DNA from: Arundinibacter roseus
Lineage (GTDB): Bacteria > Bacteroidota > Bacteroidia > Cytophagales > Spirosomataceae
Length of the DNA: 39,810 bases
NCBI RefSeq assembly: GCF_004348825.1
Contig: NZ_SMJU01000024.1
Coordinates: forward strand, 1 to 39,810
Reading direction: 5' to 3'
Below are positions 7,015 through 14,913 of the stretch, in pieces (position 1 is the first letter of the stretch; every line of letters begins with the position of its first letter). A program made the position numbers and the translations under genes. Below the pieces are notes generated by a model. The model had not been told where the DNA came from, ran no database searches, and saw nothing but the letters and a program-made list of their open reading frames with translations.

Positions 7015-9078
7015 ATGAATTTTCTTTTTCCGTCGTTTTTGTGGGGCCTGCTTGCCATTGCGGTTCCTATCGCCATTCACTTCTTCAATTTCCGGCGCAC
7101 CAAACGCGTATATTTTACCAACGTAGCTTTCCTCAAAGCGGTTGAAACGCAGACGAGTTCTTTCCGAAAAGTTAAGCATTGGCTTATTTTGGCAGCCCGG
7201 GTGCTGGCGATTGCCTGTTTGGTACTAGCCTTCGCACAGCCTTTTTTACCCGGCAAAAACGAACTCGGCATTAGCCGTCAGGGAATTACGAGCTTGTACC
7301 TCGACAATTCATTCAGCATGCAGAATGAAGAAAACACCAAGCGGTACCTCGATATAGCCACCGGGCGATTGTCTGAATTACTTGGCCTTTTCCGAAATGC
7401 TACTTCCATGCAGTTGCTGACCAACGATTTCTCGGCGCAGGAGCAGGCCCTTGCTACCTCCGATAAAGTACGCGACCGCCTCACTACGATTAGTCTCTCG
7501 CACACTCCCCGCAGTTTTCAGGAAGTTTATAAGCGGCAACGAAACCTAATGGCCCGCCACGAGTCTGCCGGGCAAAATCAACTATTCTGGTTCTCGGATT
7601 TTCAGAAAAGTACCGCCGGAGATTTGGCCACCATCAAGCCTGATACCGCCGATCGGCTATTTTTAGTGCCCGTGCACGCCACACCCGAAAAAAATATTTT
7701 TGTCGATTCCGTTTGGCTGAATACCCCCTTTATTCGCGAACTTCAAAACAATATTCTCTACGTAAAAGTCAGTAATTCAGGGACTGAGGCCGTGGAGAAT
7801 ATGGTAGTCCGACTGTTTTTGGACGAAACCCAAACCTCCACTGCTTCGGTAGATGTGCCCGCCAACGGCAACGCTATTGCTCGTTTTAATTTTAGTATTA
7901 AAGGTCGTGGCTTTAAGCGCGGACGCGTTACATTCGATGATTTTCCGGTTACGTTCGACAACGATTTTTTCTTTGTCCTGAATGCTTCGCCTGTAGTTAA
8001 GGTCATGCATTTGTACGGACAACTGAGCGGTGGGCGGTATATTGAAAACGTCTTTCAAAACGACAGTCTTTTTCAAACCCAAAGTTTCAGCGCCCAAAAT
8101 GCCGACGTTGGCCTGTTGCAAACGGCCGATTTGCTGGTATTGGAAGGCGTAGAACAGCCGTCGGGTTCGTTGCGTTCGGCTCTTACGGAGTTTATAAACA
8201 AGGGAGGAAGTCTTGCCATTATTCCGCCCGACGAGCCCGATGCTTCTGCTTACGGAGCGTTTTTGTCAACGTTGGGAGTTAGCGGTTTGTCAGTTACGGA
8301 AGGTAGCCCGCAGCCCGTTCCGCTCAATGTGCCTAACCGTAACGATCCGTTTTTTAGTGATGTGTTTGAAGAATCTATTCGGGACGAAAGCAACGTAAGT
8401 CTGCCATCGGCGGCTCCGTCGTGGCTGTGGGGAAGTAGCGGCGCACCCTTGCTCACGCTGCGCAACGGGCAACCGTACCTGAGTCAGTCAACGGTAGGCC
8501 GTGGACGACTTTATCTGTTTTCGGCTCCGCTTGAACCCGTCTTTGGGAATTTTGCGCAGCACGCTATTTTTGTTCCGGTGATGTACAAAATGGCCGCGCT
8601 GAGCGTACGCGCGCAACGTACGGCGTACTCGTTTGATGAAAAAAACCTGTTGGTTGCCGTCAATGACCCCAAACCCAATGCTGTGTATACGCTTCGTCGT
8701 GACAAAACCGAGTTGATTCCGGTGCAGCGCCTTGTTGGAAATCAGCTATTTCTGGAACTGCCGCTCAGCAATCAACTGAGCACGGGGCAGTCGTTTGATG
8801 CGGGTTATTATGAGCTTGTGCAGGGAAACGTAGTGGAGCAATTGCTCGCTTTTAACCACGATAATTCCGAATCAAAACTTGACTATTACAGTCCCGAAGA
8901 GCTCAGGGCGGCATTTGCGGGAATGAAAAATGTGCAGGTTTTTGATAAAATTGATGATTCGGCTTTTAGCAAAGAATTTGAAGCGCAGAATTTGGGCACA
9001 AGTCTTTGGAAATATTTTCTCATCGCCACTTTGGTATTTTTATTAATCGAGATTCTGCTGATTCGCCTGATGAAGTAG
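7015..9078 (+). CDS. BatA-domain membrane protein with degenerate vWA region
   Basis: A 687-residue protein that starts with the classic BatA/aerotolerance N-terminal domain: MNFLFPSFLWGLLAIAVPI, then H-F-F-N-F-R-R-T-K-R, then a second membrane segment ending near residue 78. A von Willebrand-A-like segment follows with D-N-S-F-S (a DxSxS metal site). Further on comes a Rossmann-like region (LLVLEGVE... F-I-N-K-G-G-S-L-A-I-I-P-P) resembling the glutamine-amidotransferase-like part of these proteins. It ends with a membrane helix near the C-terminus. I chose the ATG at 7015 because the family begins with M-x-F-L-x-P; the longer frame from 6931 adds 28 unrelated residues. It probably lies in the inner membrane facing the periplasm. 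Its role is unknown. Confidence 0.82.
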   Translation: MNFLFPSFLWGLLAIAVPIAIHFFNFRRTKRVYFTNVAFLKAVETQTSSFRKVKHWLILAARVLAIACLVLAFAQPFLPGKNELGISRQGITSLYLDNSFSMQNEENTKRYLDIATGRLSELLGLFRNATSMQLLTNDFSAQEQALATSDKVRDRLTTISLSHTPRSFQEVYKRQRNLMARHESAGQNQLFWFSDFQKSTAGDLATIKPDTADRLFLVPVHATPEKNIFVDSVWLNTPFIRELQNNILYVKVSNSGTEAVENMVVRLFLDETQTSTASVDVPANGNAIARFNFSIKGRGFKRGRVTFDDFPVTFDNDFFFVLNASPVVKVMHLYGQLSGGRYIENVFQNDSLFQTQSFSAQNADVGLLQTADLLVLEGVEQPSGSLRSALTEFINKGGSLAIIPPDEPDASAYGAFLSTLGVSGLSVTEGSPQPVPLNVPNRNDPFFSDVFEESIRDESNVSLPSAAPSWLWGSSGAPLLTLRNGQPYLSQSTVGRGRLYLFSAPLEPVFGNFAQHAIFVPVMYKMAALSVRAQRTAYSFDEKNLLVAVNDPKPNAVYTLRRDKTELIPVQRLVGNQLFLELPLSNQLSTGQSFDAGYYELVQGNVVEQLLAFNHDNSESKLDYYSPEELRAAFAGMKNVQVFDKIDDSAFSKEFEAQNLGTSLWKYFLIATLVFLLIEILLIRLMK

Positions 9079-9092
9079 ATGTTTCTTTATAC

Positions 9093-9137
9093 AAAAAAAC
9101 GCCCGTTGTCTTAATCTGGGACAACCGGCGTTTTTTG
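9093..9137. terminator. Bidirectional terminator between convergent genes
   Basis: A stem with arms AAAAAACGCC plus GTTGTC (9094-9110) and GACAAC plus GGCGTTTTTT (9120-9136) closes over a short loop. A-runs and T-runs flank it on both sides, so it can serve both the plus-strand BatA-like gene and the minus-strand nuclease gene. Confidence 0.85.
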
Positions 9138-9155
9138 TAAATTTCTCTTCATTTT

Positions 9156-9938
9156 TTATCCATAAATTTCATTGAGCAAACCGGCCAAATGTATTCCCGC
9201 CTGCATCAGGCAGGTTTGCACGGTCCCAAAATGATCGTACGAATAGCGGTACCCAAGTTTACCATTTTCCGGAAAATCATAAATTTTCGGAAAATGACTC
9301 TGCGACACAGCGGCCCACTCGCGGGTGGATAGTTGCTGCCACTGCTTCACCTGCTCGCGGCTTGGTTCGTCCAGAAAACCCGCCAAATCGGAATAACTCA
9401 GCTGCTTTCCTTCGATCATGTCGCTGTCCCACACCCGGTGCAGATTTGAATTTTGACCAAACCACGTCACTTTTACCTGATTCCCGCCCTGATTGTCGCG
9501 GTCACCCACGTGTAGCGGCTGATGAAGATCGCCTACCAAATGCACCAGAAATTTCAGTGCCTCTTCTTCTTTGGCCGCCGAAAGTCCGCCCGCTTTTAAG
9601 GTAGCTGTTAGTTCCTCAATTTTCATAATGATATCACCCTTCGGATTTTTTTTGCTCGTTTCGTAGGTTTCACCCGCCAAAATCGTGACCCAATGCCAGT
9701 CGTGGGTGTGGTTGTAAGCCGTATCCGATTTGACATCGTCCATCCAATTGGAAACCTCCGCCAAAGAGTTACACTGCAAAACGGTTGAAATTTTGCGTTT
9801 GGCTTTCTTTTTCAGGTGATTCTGCGCCACAAGTCCCACCACCCGGTGGCCCGTAACGCCCCAGGTAGGCGAGGCCCAAACGTGTACAGGTGCGTGAAGA
9901 ATAAGTAGAGAAAAAAGCCCGGTCAGTACGTTTTTCAT
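9156..9938 (-). CDS. S1/P1-type nuclease, secreted
   Basis: A 260-residue zinc-dependent nuclease. A signal peptide (MKNVLTGLFSLLILHAPVHV) leads to a mature N-terminus around W-G-V-T-G-H-R, where the tryptophan and His31 are zinc ligands in this family. The core H-L-V-G-D-L-H-Q-P-L-H-V-G segment, the D-N-Q-G-G-N segment and N-L-H-R-V-W-D supply the remaining ligands of the trinuclear zinc cluster. It degrades single-stranded DNA or RNA in the periplasm or outside the cell, probably for phosphate or nucleotide scavenging. The frame is open to 9968, but the ATG at 9938 gives a proper signal peptide. A -7 promoter element at 9966-9973 also overlaps the longer start, so 9938 is preferred. Confidence 0.93.
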   Translation of the reverse strand: MKNVLTGLFSLLILHAPVHVWASPTWGVTGHRVVGLVAQNHLKKKAKRKISTVLQCNSLAEVSNWMDDVKSDTAYNHTHDWHWVTILAGETYETSKKNPKGDIIMKIEELTATLKAGGLSAAKEEEALKFLVHLVGDLHQPLHVGDRDNQGGNQVKVTWFGQNSNLHRVWDSDMIEGKQLSYSDLAGFLDEPSREQVKQWQQLSTREWAAVSQSHFPKIYDFPENGKLGYRYSYDHFGTVQTCLMQAGIHLAGLLNEIYG

Positions 9939-9965
9939 GAGAAATGTTAGTAAATAAATACGAGT

Positions 9966-9973
9966 CAAAAGTA
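9966..9973 (-). promoter_or_regulatory. Candidate -7 element for the S1/P1 nuclease gene
   Basis: On the minus strand TACTTTTG matches the Bacteroidota -7 consensus TAnnTTTG. It lies 27 bp upstream of the chosen ATG at 9938. No good -33 TTTG is present at the expected distance, so this is a partial match. Confidence 0.4.
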
Positions 9974-10034
9974 CAACCCAATCGGGTATGTACGGAAGTT
10001 GTTTAGTAATTCATTCGCCCGTTATTTGACAGGC

Positions 10035-11423
10035 TTAGTCTTGCATTGCTTTTTTGTAGGCCGGATGATTGAGTAAGGTCTGAGCCACAAAAGCCTCTCC
10101 GGCGGGCGTCCAGTGGCCGTCGCAGGTTTCATAAAACGTTTCCCATTTTTTAGCGCCCTGCGCATGAATGATTGGCAGTAAATTGACGTAGGCAATGCCG
10201 TATTTCTTGCAAAGAACTTCCAGTCGGGGCGACAGGTCGTCACGTTTGTCCTGATCGTAGGCCCGCAGTTCACTCAGAATTGGCACGGCATAAAATATAA
10301 CCTTTTTGTCTTTGGCGGTTTGAGCCAGTTGTTCGAGCGAGTAGGCGAAGGCGTCCCAACGGTGCTGAAATGCATCGGATTTAAAACCCGAAAAATCTTC
10401 CGCTTTTTTGCCCGCCAATTTCTTTCCCCAATGCAGTCCGCAGGTATAGAGGTACGAATTCAGGCTGATTTCGGCCAAGACCTTTTGACCAAAAGTTAGG
10501 CTATGATATACAGAATCAATCACTTGCTGTATTTCTATTGGCTGAATCACCTGTGGCTTTGCGGATATAGATTGAGAAATATGTGCCAGCGAATAGTTTA
10601 ACTGAACGTCGGGATATGTACCCGCCCAATAGGGCCGATAGATCGGAAAGCGCAGCAAGCCTACCTTTTGTGATTCTTCATAATCTTCAAAATCGTTGGC
10701 CGGGAGCAGCGAAACAAGCACTACGTCGTGCTCAAATTTTCTGGCCAATTGCTTGTAAATCAAAAAATAATTGATTGCGCTCGTACTGTTTATTCCAAAA
10801 TTCAGATGTTCTACGCCGGTTTGGGTTTCCATCACATTTGAGAATCGTTTGTCTTCGTCTACTATATACCCTTCCACAAACGAATCGCCGATGATTGCCA
10901 CCCGTTTTTTGCCCGTTGTATTGGCAAGGCTGCGCTCTTTGTCGCGCATGCCAAAGCTGTTGGAGCGAATCAGAACGGAGTCGCCCGTACACACCGAATT
11001 GTAGCGCTCGGTACTTGCCAATCGCCACCGGCCAAACTCCGGGCTTATGTCGCCCCAAAGAGTACTGCGGTCGGCACCCCAAACTTCCTGAATCAGAAAG
11101 CGCGAATGAAATGGACGGGGAGCGTCCACAACGTTGAATCGAATCAATAAAAAACAGAGGAATTCGAGCAGTACCAGAAAAATAAGCAGACTCAGAAACG
11201 AGCCGGAGCTATCGCGCAGCCAGGTTTTTTTGGAAGAAGTACCTGCAATTGCCAGCAAAAAAATACCCAGGAAAATGCCGAGGTAGGTAAAAAACACGTT
11301 GATGTTGACCCGCGCCAAAACTCCGTCTCCATTGGAAAGAAAAACTTCGTAGGCGTAAATTAATGCCCAAAGGAGAAAGAAAATGACACTAATCCTCAGA
11401 AAACGGGTAATCAATGATTTCAT
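10035..11423 (-). CDS. Membrane-anchored SGNH/GDSL-family hydrolase
   Basis: A 462-residue protein. Three transmembrane helices at the N-terminus (about residues 8-27, 43-61 and 76-96) are followed by a soluble SGNH domain. Block I is I-I-G-D-S-F-V-E-G-Y with S181 as nucleophile. A glycine and an asparagine of blocks II and III are plausible in N-F-G-I-N-S and L-P-A-N-D. The C-terminal catalytic pair is D435 and H437 in CDGHWTPAG. Such proteins act as esterases or O-acyltransferase-like enzymes on envelope glycans or lipids. The fused membrane region suggests action at the inner membrane. It lies downstream of a methyltransferase gene on the same strand, with a long hairpin between them. Confidence 0.75.
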   Translation of the reverse strand: MKSLITRFLRISVIFFLLWALIYAYEVFLSNGDGVLARVNINVFFTYLGIFLGIFLLAIAGTSSKKTWLRDSSGSFLSLLIFLVLLEFLCFLLIRFNVVDAPRPFHSRFLIQEVWGADRSTLWGDISPEFGRWRLASTERYNSVCTGDSVLIRSNSFGMRDKERSLANTTGKKRVAIIGDSFVEGYIVDEDKRFSNVMETQTGVEHLNFGINSTSAINYFLIYKQLARKFEHDVVLVSLLPANDFEDYEESQKVGLLRFPIYRPYWAGTYPDVQLNYSLAHISQSISAKPQVIQPIEIQQVIDSVYHSLTFGQKVLAEISLNSYLYTCGLHWGKKLAGKKAEDFSGFKSDAFQHRWDAFAYSLEQLAQTAKDKKVIFYAVPILSELRAYDQDKRDDLSPRLEVLCKKYGIAYVNLLPIIHAQGAKKWETFYETCDGHWTPAGEAFVAQTLLNHPAYKKAMQD

Positions 11424-11435
11424 TTAAAGCTATGA

Positions 11436-11489
11436 TTTGTAAGAATAGAGGCGATTTTTAGTGACAAAATCGCACTCTGTTCTTACAAA
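11436..11489. repeat. Long inverted repeat (hairpin) between two minus-strand genes
   Basis: Arms at 11436-11458 and 11466-11489 are complementary over about 22 bp with one or two mismatches; the inner part CGATTTT pairs with AAAATCG around a 7-nt loop. Neither strand shows a T-run directly after the stem, so it is not a standard terminator. It may be an attenuator or RNA-processing site between the methyltransferase and SGNH genes. Confidence 0.65.
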
Positions 11490-11502
11490 ACTAAGCCAAA
11501 AA

Positions 11503-12228
11503 TTATTTCTTTAAGGAACAGGATACAATAAACTGAGCAGAAAAGACATGTTTCAAAACCGGAATTTTTTCCAGAAACGGCTGCATTTTGTAAATTACCT
11601 TAGCCGGACCGGTTGGAAAAAAGAACGGCACATATCCCACATAACTCCACGTATCAACCTTCCCGCCGGCATTTTCGATCCAACGTTTGAGCTCCCACTG
11701 AAAAAAGGATTGCTCTTCGTGTTCGATGTGATATTTCGACGTTTTCTCGATTACTTTCAGGATCGGATTATTGCCGTTTGGCTCCATAATGATAATATTA
11801 TCTGCCAGTTTAAACGCATTTTTAATTGCTTTCTGCTGATCCGACAGGTGGTGCAACACGCCGCGAATGACGCCAACGTCATATTTTTTGTGGCGCGTTG
11901 GCAGCGTGTCCGACAGCAGGTCGATTGTGTCAAACTGCACGTTTGGATATTTTTTACGGGCTGTCTGAATCGCGCTGTCGGCAGGGTCAAAGCCGTGTAC
12001 TTCCAGGTGCGGAAAATTCTGTTTGATATTATCCGTATAGGTCCCGTCACCGCAGCCAATGTCAACCAACGTTTTGTAGTGCGGTTTGATGAGCCCGAAA
12101 ATTTCATCCGAAATCCGTTTGTTGGCAACATGCGAAGAAAATTGAGCGTTGGTCGTGTACAGGAAACCGCCATTTTCGGCTACATTTCGGTTAAACTCCT
12201 GAACATTTTGCTTTAACGAAGTACTCAT
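11503..12228 (-). CDS. Class I SAM-dependent methyltransferase
   Basis: A 241-residue protein with the Rossmann methyltransferase motif I D-I-G-C-G-D-G-T at about residues 56-63. An acidic G-F-D-P-A-D follows for ribose binding, then a motif containing R-G-V-L-H-H-L. It resembles small-molecule or lipid methyltransferases of the Methyltransf_11/25/31 groups. The C-terminal part is hydrophobic (Y-V-P-F-F-F-P-T-G-P) and could contact a membrane lipid. The substrate is unknown. The frame is open to 12333, but the ATG at 12228 (MSTSLKQNVQEFN) gives the usual family N-terminus, whereas the extra 35 residues look non-coding. Confidence 0.8.
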   Translation of the reverse strand: MSTSLKQNVQEFNRNVAENGGFLYTTNAQFSSHVANKRISDEIFGLIKPHYKTLVDIGCGDGTYTDNIKQNFPHLEVHGFDPADSAIQTARKKYPNVQFDTIDLLSDTLPTRHKKYDVGVIRGVLHHLSDQQKAIKNAFKLADNIIIMEPNGNNPILKVIEKTSKYHIEHEEQSFFQWELKRWIENAGGKVDTWSYVGYVPFFFPTGPAKVIYKMQPFLEKIPVLKHVFSAQFIVSCSLKK

Positions 12229-12758
12229 TGTTTGGTTTTTGTTACGTATAGAATGGGCGATTTTCGCCTGAAATGTCACTTTGTTGTACCGTATGTCAGC
12301 CAAAGGAACACGGCCGGCAATCAGTACGGGCAAGAGGTAGTAAAACCTGCAAATCAGAGAGCACAGGGTGGATTTTGGCGAAAATCTACCGAAAATCCAG
12401 TTTCTCTAAACTCTTGACCAACATCAAAGATGCTATTGAATTTTGAAACCAGCAATTTTTCATGTAAATATTTAATGAAATTTACAGGTGAACACCTCCA
12501 TAGAATGGTTATTAAATACCTGAAAATCAATGCATTTTCTGGTCATCACCAAAAGGCCATCCATGAACTTCTCCAAACATCCAACTATCTCGAAATGCCT
12601 GCCAAAAATGGGCTATGATGAGACACAGATAAGGGTGAGGCAACAAGGGTATAACCAGAAATTTTAATGCCCTTTCCCCTGTACTATCTTTGCAAAGAGA
12701 AAAGCCTTCTTTACATTTGAGATTGGACTCGTAAAGGCACATACATTCACATCAATCT
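12229..12758. other. Intergenic region without a supported gene
   Basis: About 530 bp between divergent genes. A 62-codon open frame at 12430-12618 has no recognisable features. At the right side TATCTTTG (12685-12692) is a good -7 element for the lipoprotein gene at 12759. Apart from that I see no repeats or RNA structure I can support. Confidence 0.5.
12685..12692 (+). promoter_or_regulatory. Candidate -7 element for the lipoprotein gene
   Basis: TATCTTTG matches the Bacteroidota consensus TAnnTTTG exactly and lies 66 bp upstream of the ATG at 12759. The -33 region is weak. Confidence 0.45.
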
Positions 12759-13235
12759 ATGAAAAAATTAGTGCGTGGCTTTTTCTATATTTTCACAGCA
12801 GGAATTGCCGTCAGTTGCTACGACTGCGGGCCGCAGGCCGAGCCAACGATTACTTTAAGCCTGCGTCAGGATACGTTACAGACTATACAGAGGATCAGTG
12901 CCCTGGATGCCAAATCAGATTCTGCTTTTAGTACCTTAGATCCTGGAAGTTATTATGGTACGGCAACATTGCCGGTTTCGCTGTTACAGGATAGTACCAC
13001 TTTTCTCTTGTATGCAGAAAACCGGGTAGATACGCTCACCCTTTTTTACAAACGGATTTTTGACTCAAAACGGGAATGCGGATACTATGTCGATTTGAGC
13101 GCGCCCGAAGCTGGACCTCCTTTCAAAACAACCCTGAATCAACCTGTACAGGTCGAGTACAGCTCTTACCTTGGGCCGCGCGATTTCAAAGGTCCGAGCC
13201 CATTAGGTATCAGGATCACAATCGGAAGATACTGA
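12759..13235 (+). CDS. Lipoprotein, DUF6452-like
   Basis: A 158-residue protein with a lipoprotein signal peptide (MKKLVRGFFYIFTAGIAVSC) ending in the lipobox cysteine at residue 20. The mature part contains a second nearby cysteine (C-Y-D-C-G-P), a T-T-F-L-L-Y-A strand, D-T-L-T-L-F-Y, and a conserved-looking R-E-C-G-Y segment. This pattern resembles the Bacteroidota family DUF6452 from memory, which I cannot verify here. The function is unknown; it is probably attached to the outer membrane. The next gene begins 7 bp after the stop, so the two are almost certainly co-transcribed. Confidence 0.6.
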   Translation: MKKLVRGFFYIFTAGIAVSCYDCGPQAEPTITLSLRQDTLQTIQRISALDAKSDSAFSTLDPGSYYGTATLPVSLLQDSTTFLLYAENRVDTLTLFYKRIFDSKRECGYYVDLSAPEAGPPFKTTLNQPVQVEYSSYLGPRDFKGPSPLGIRITIGRY

Positions 13236-13242
13236 AAGAGCT

Positions 13243-13971
13243 ATGCAATCAACATTTTTATCCGCCTTCGTGCTCAGTGTTTTTCTGGTTGGGTCAGTCA
13301 TTGGGCAGACTGTTACGGTAGATTCGCTTTCTGAAAATCGTGCAGGTAGTGTTTCCGGAAAAGAGCACACGTTCGGTATCGACGTTTTTAAAAACATTCC
13401 TTACCTGTTTTTCGCCAACAAGGTGCCTCTGGACGAACGTAGAATGCTGCTGACAAACAGGGGCATTGTGGAGCTGACGTGGCGTAGACAGAAGCGGGAA
13501 AGGTCGTATCAGACAGCCCTGTTGGGGTATAGTCAGGTAGAGGTCGTGAGTCCCAAAAGTGTAGAGCGACGTCAAAATGCCACGGGGTTCTATGCGAAAT
13601 TGGGCAAGGAGTGGTCGGTGGGTAAAGGGAAGGCGCAGTCACAACTTGGGCTACGGGCTATGATGACCTATTGCCGCTATTCCACAGAACTGCTTTATCC
13701 GGGCCCGACTTTCGGCGATTACAAAAGCCTGGATGTCGTGCATAACATCGGAATTGGGATTGATCCGTACTATGCCCTCGACTTTTCTCTGAACCAACAG
13801 TGGCTGCTGCGTTGGGAAACACGATTGGCGCATCACTACCGCATTGCCGGCAAAGGGTACACGCCCTACTACCCCGGCGTAGGTTTCTCGCCAGGCCTGT
13901 ATAACTATATCATCTCCCCGGGCACCACACTTCAAATTCACTACCGCTTTCATGGTAGGAAAGCTGAATAG
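13243..13971 (+). CDS. Small outer-membrane beta-barrel protein, putative (DUF6048-like)
   Basis: A 242-residue protein with a signal peptide (MQSTFLSAFVLSVFLVGSVI, then G-Q). Alternating hydrophobic strands and many aromatic residues follow, ending in a strand with aromatic and polar residues (L-Q-I-H-Y-R-F) typical of small outer-membrane barrels. It follows the lipoprotein gene within 7 bp. In Bacteroidota a lipoprotein of the DUF6452 kind is often paired with a DUF6048 outer-membrane protein; I assign this pairing from memory and context only. Molecular function is unknown. Confidence 0.55.
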   Translation: MQSTFLSAFVLSVFLVGSVIGQTVTVDSLSENRAGSVSGKEHTFGIDVFKNIPYLFFANKVPLDERRMLLTNRGIVELTWRRQKRERSYQTALLGYSQVEVVSPKSVERRQNATGFYAKLGKEWSVGKGKAQSQLGLRAMMTYCRYSTELLYPGPTFGDYKSLDVVHNIGIGIDPYYALDFSLNQQWLLRWETRLAHHYRIAGKGYTPYYPGVGFSPGLYNYIISPGTTLQIHYRFHGRKAE

Positions 13972-14060
13972 TACGATTTCCGAACATTACATGCTGTTGA
14001 AGAAACTCTAATAATGGCGCTCGTTTTACTGGAAGGTTTTTATTGTATATTGCTTTTTGG

Positions 14061-14068
14061 TATGTTTG
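14061..14068 (+). promoter_or_regulatory. Candidate -7 element for the HEPN/MNT pair
   Basis: TATGTTTG matches TAnnTTTG, 61 bp upstream of the ATG at 14130. A TTG about 15 bp upstream is slightly too close for a good -33 box. Confidence 0.35.
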
Positions 14069-14129
14069 AAGTAATATATATACGAAAGGAAATTAGGAGT
14101 ATTGATCGGTTATTTTTAATGAGTTATCC

Positions 14130-14540
14130 ATGGAACGAAAGGACATTCGCTGGCAGCAGCGCTTTCATAATTTTACAAAAGCTTTGAACTATTTAGAGCA
14201 GGCATTGCAAATACCTGATCCGGATATTGTGCAAAAGGCGGGGACTATTCATTTTTTTGAAATGAGTTTTGAATTAGCCTGGAACCTTTTGAAAGATTAT
14301 TTGGAAGAACAGGGATTTATGGATGTAAAATCTCCACGAAGTGCTTTGAAAAAAGCATTTTAAATAAATATTTTAGAAAAGGGGCACAATTGGATGGATT
14401 TATTGCTTGATCGCAATCTTACTTCGCATACGTACGATGAACAAAAAGCTAGCGCAATGGAATCACTAATTGAAAATAAATATTTTCCATTATTAAAAGC
14501 ACTGCATACGTATTTTAAAAATAAGTTATATGAAGAATAA
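14130..14540 (+). pseudogene. HEPN toxin / nucleotidyltransferase substrate-binding protein (HepT, HI0074-like) with in-frame stop
   Basis: Codons 1-77 encode the N-terminal half of a HEPN-fold protein of the nucleotidyltransferase substrate-binding family, with the typical F-E-M-S-F-E-L-A-W-N-L-L-K-D segment. A TAA at 14361-14363 (codon 78) interrupts the frame. The same frame then continues without any shift to a second TAA at 14538-14540 and encodes the expected C-terminal half (about 58 residues). This half includes R95-N-L-T-S-H100-T-Y102, the R-x4-H-x-Y motif that is the RNase active site and AMPylation site of HepT-type toxins. One base change (CAA, AAA or GAA to TAA) explains the interruption. 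The 77-residue product lacks the active site. The MNT gene overlaps the 3' end by 11 bp. Confidence 0.82.
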
Positions 14541-14865
14541 ATTCGGATTAATTGAAAACGATATGGAAGAAATTGTTTCTATTTTGGCACAATTCCCCAA
14601 CGTCCAAACGGCACTTATCTTTGGTAGCCGGGCCAAAGGAAATTATAGAAATGGCAGCGATGTGGATATTTGTTTGAAAGGTAAAAGTTTAAATTTCAAC
14701 GAAATAAGCCAAATAAGCTATCAGCTAAATGAAGAAACAAGAATGCCCTATATGTTTGATGTTTTGGATTATAAGACTATACAAGAACCTGCGCTAGTGG
14801 ATCATATCGACCGCATAGGTGTTGAGTTTTACATGTTGTTGGAGAAAACTGCAACAACGGCGTAA
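14530..14865 (+). CDS. MNT-domain nucleotidyltransferase (MntA/HI0073-like antitoxin)
   Basis: A 111-residue minimal nucleotidyltransferase. The family signature GSx10DxD is complete: G-S-R-A-K-G-N-Y-R-N-G-S-D-V-D at about residues 34-48, giving two metal-binding aspartates. In HEPN/MNT modules this protein AMPylates a tyrosine of the partner HEPN RNase and so acts as antitoxin; other pairs of this family have unclear roles. The ATG at 14530 overlaps the end of the HEPN frame, a typical translational coupling. The gene appears intact although its partner is interrupted. Its base composition is AT-rich like the rest of the island. Confidence 0.85.
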   Translation: MKNKFGLIENDMEEIVSILAQFPNVQTALIFGSRAKGNYRNGSDVDICLKGKSLNFNEISQISYQLNEETRMPYMFDVLDYKTIQEPALVDHIDRIGVEFYMLLEKTATTA

Positions 14866-14913
14866 CTGCAAAAAAGTCAAATTGTAAGAAGTAAGCCTAT
14901 CAAATAAAACTTG

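Noticed and set aside
11424-11502. Hairpin between methyltransferase and SGNH genes as a rho-independent terminator
   Set aside because: No T-run follows the stem on the relevant strand, so I list it only as an inverted repeat.
12430-12618. 62-codon plus-strand open frame in the large intergenic region
   Set aside because: No signal peptide, motif or conserved pattern, and no convincing promoter of its own; not enough to call a gene.
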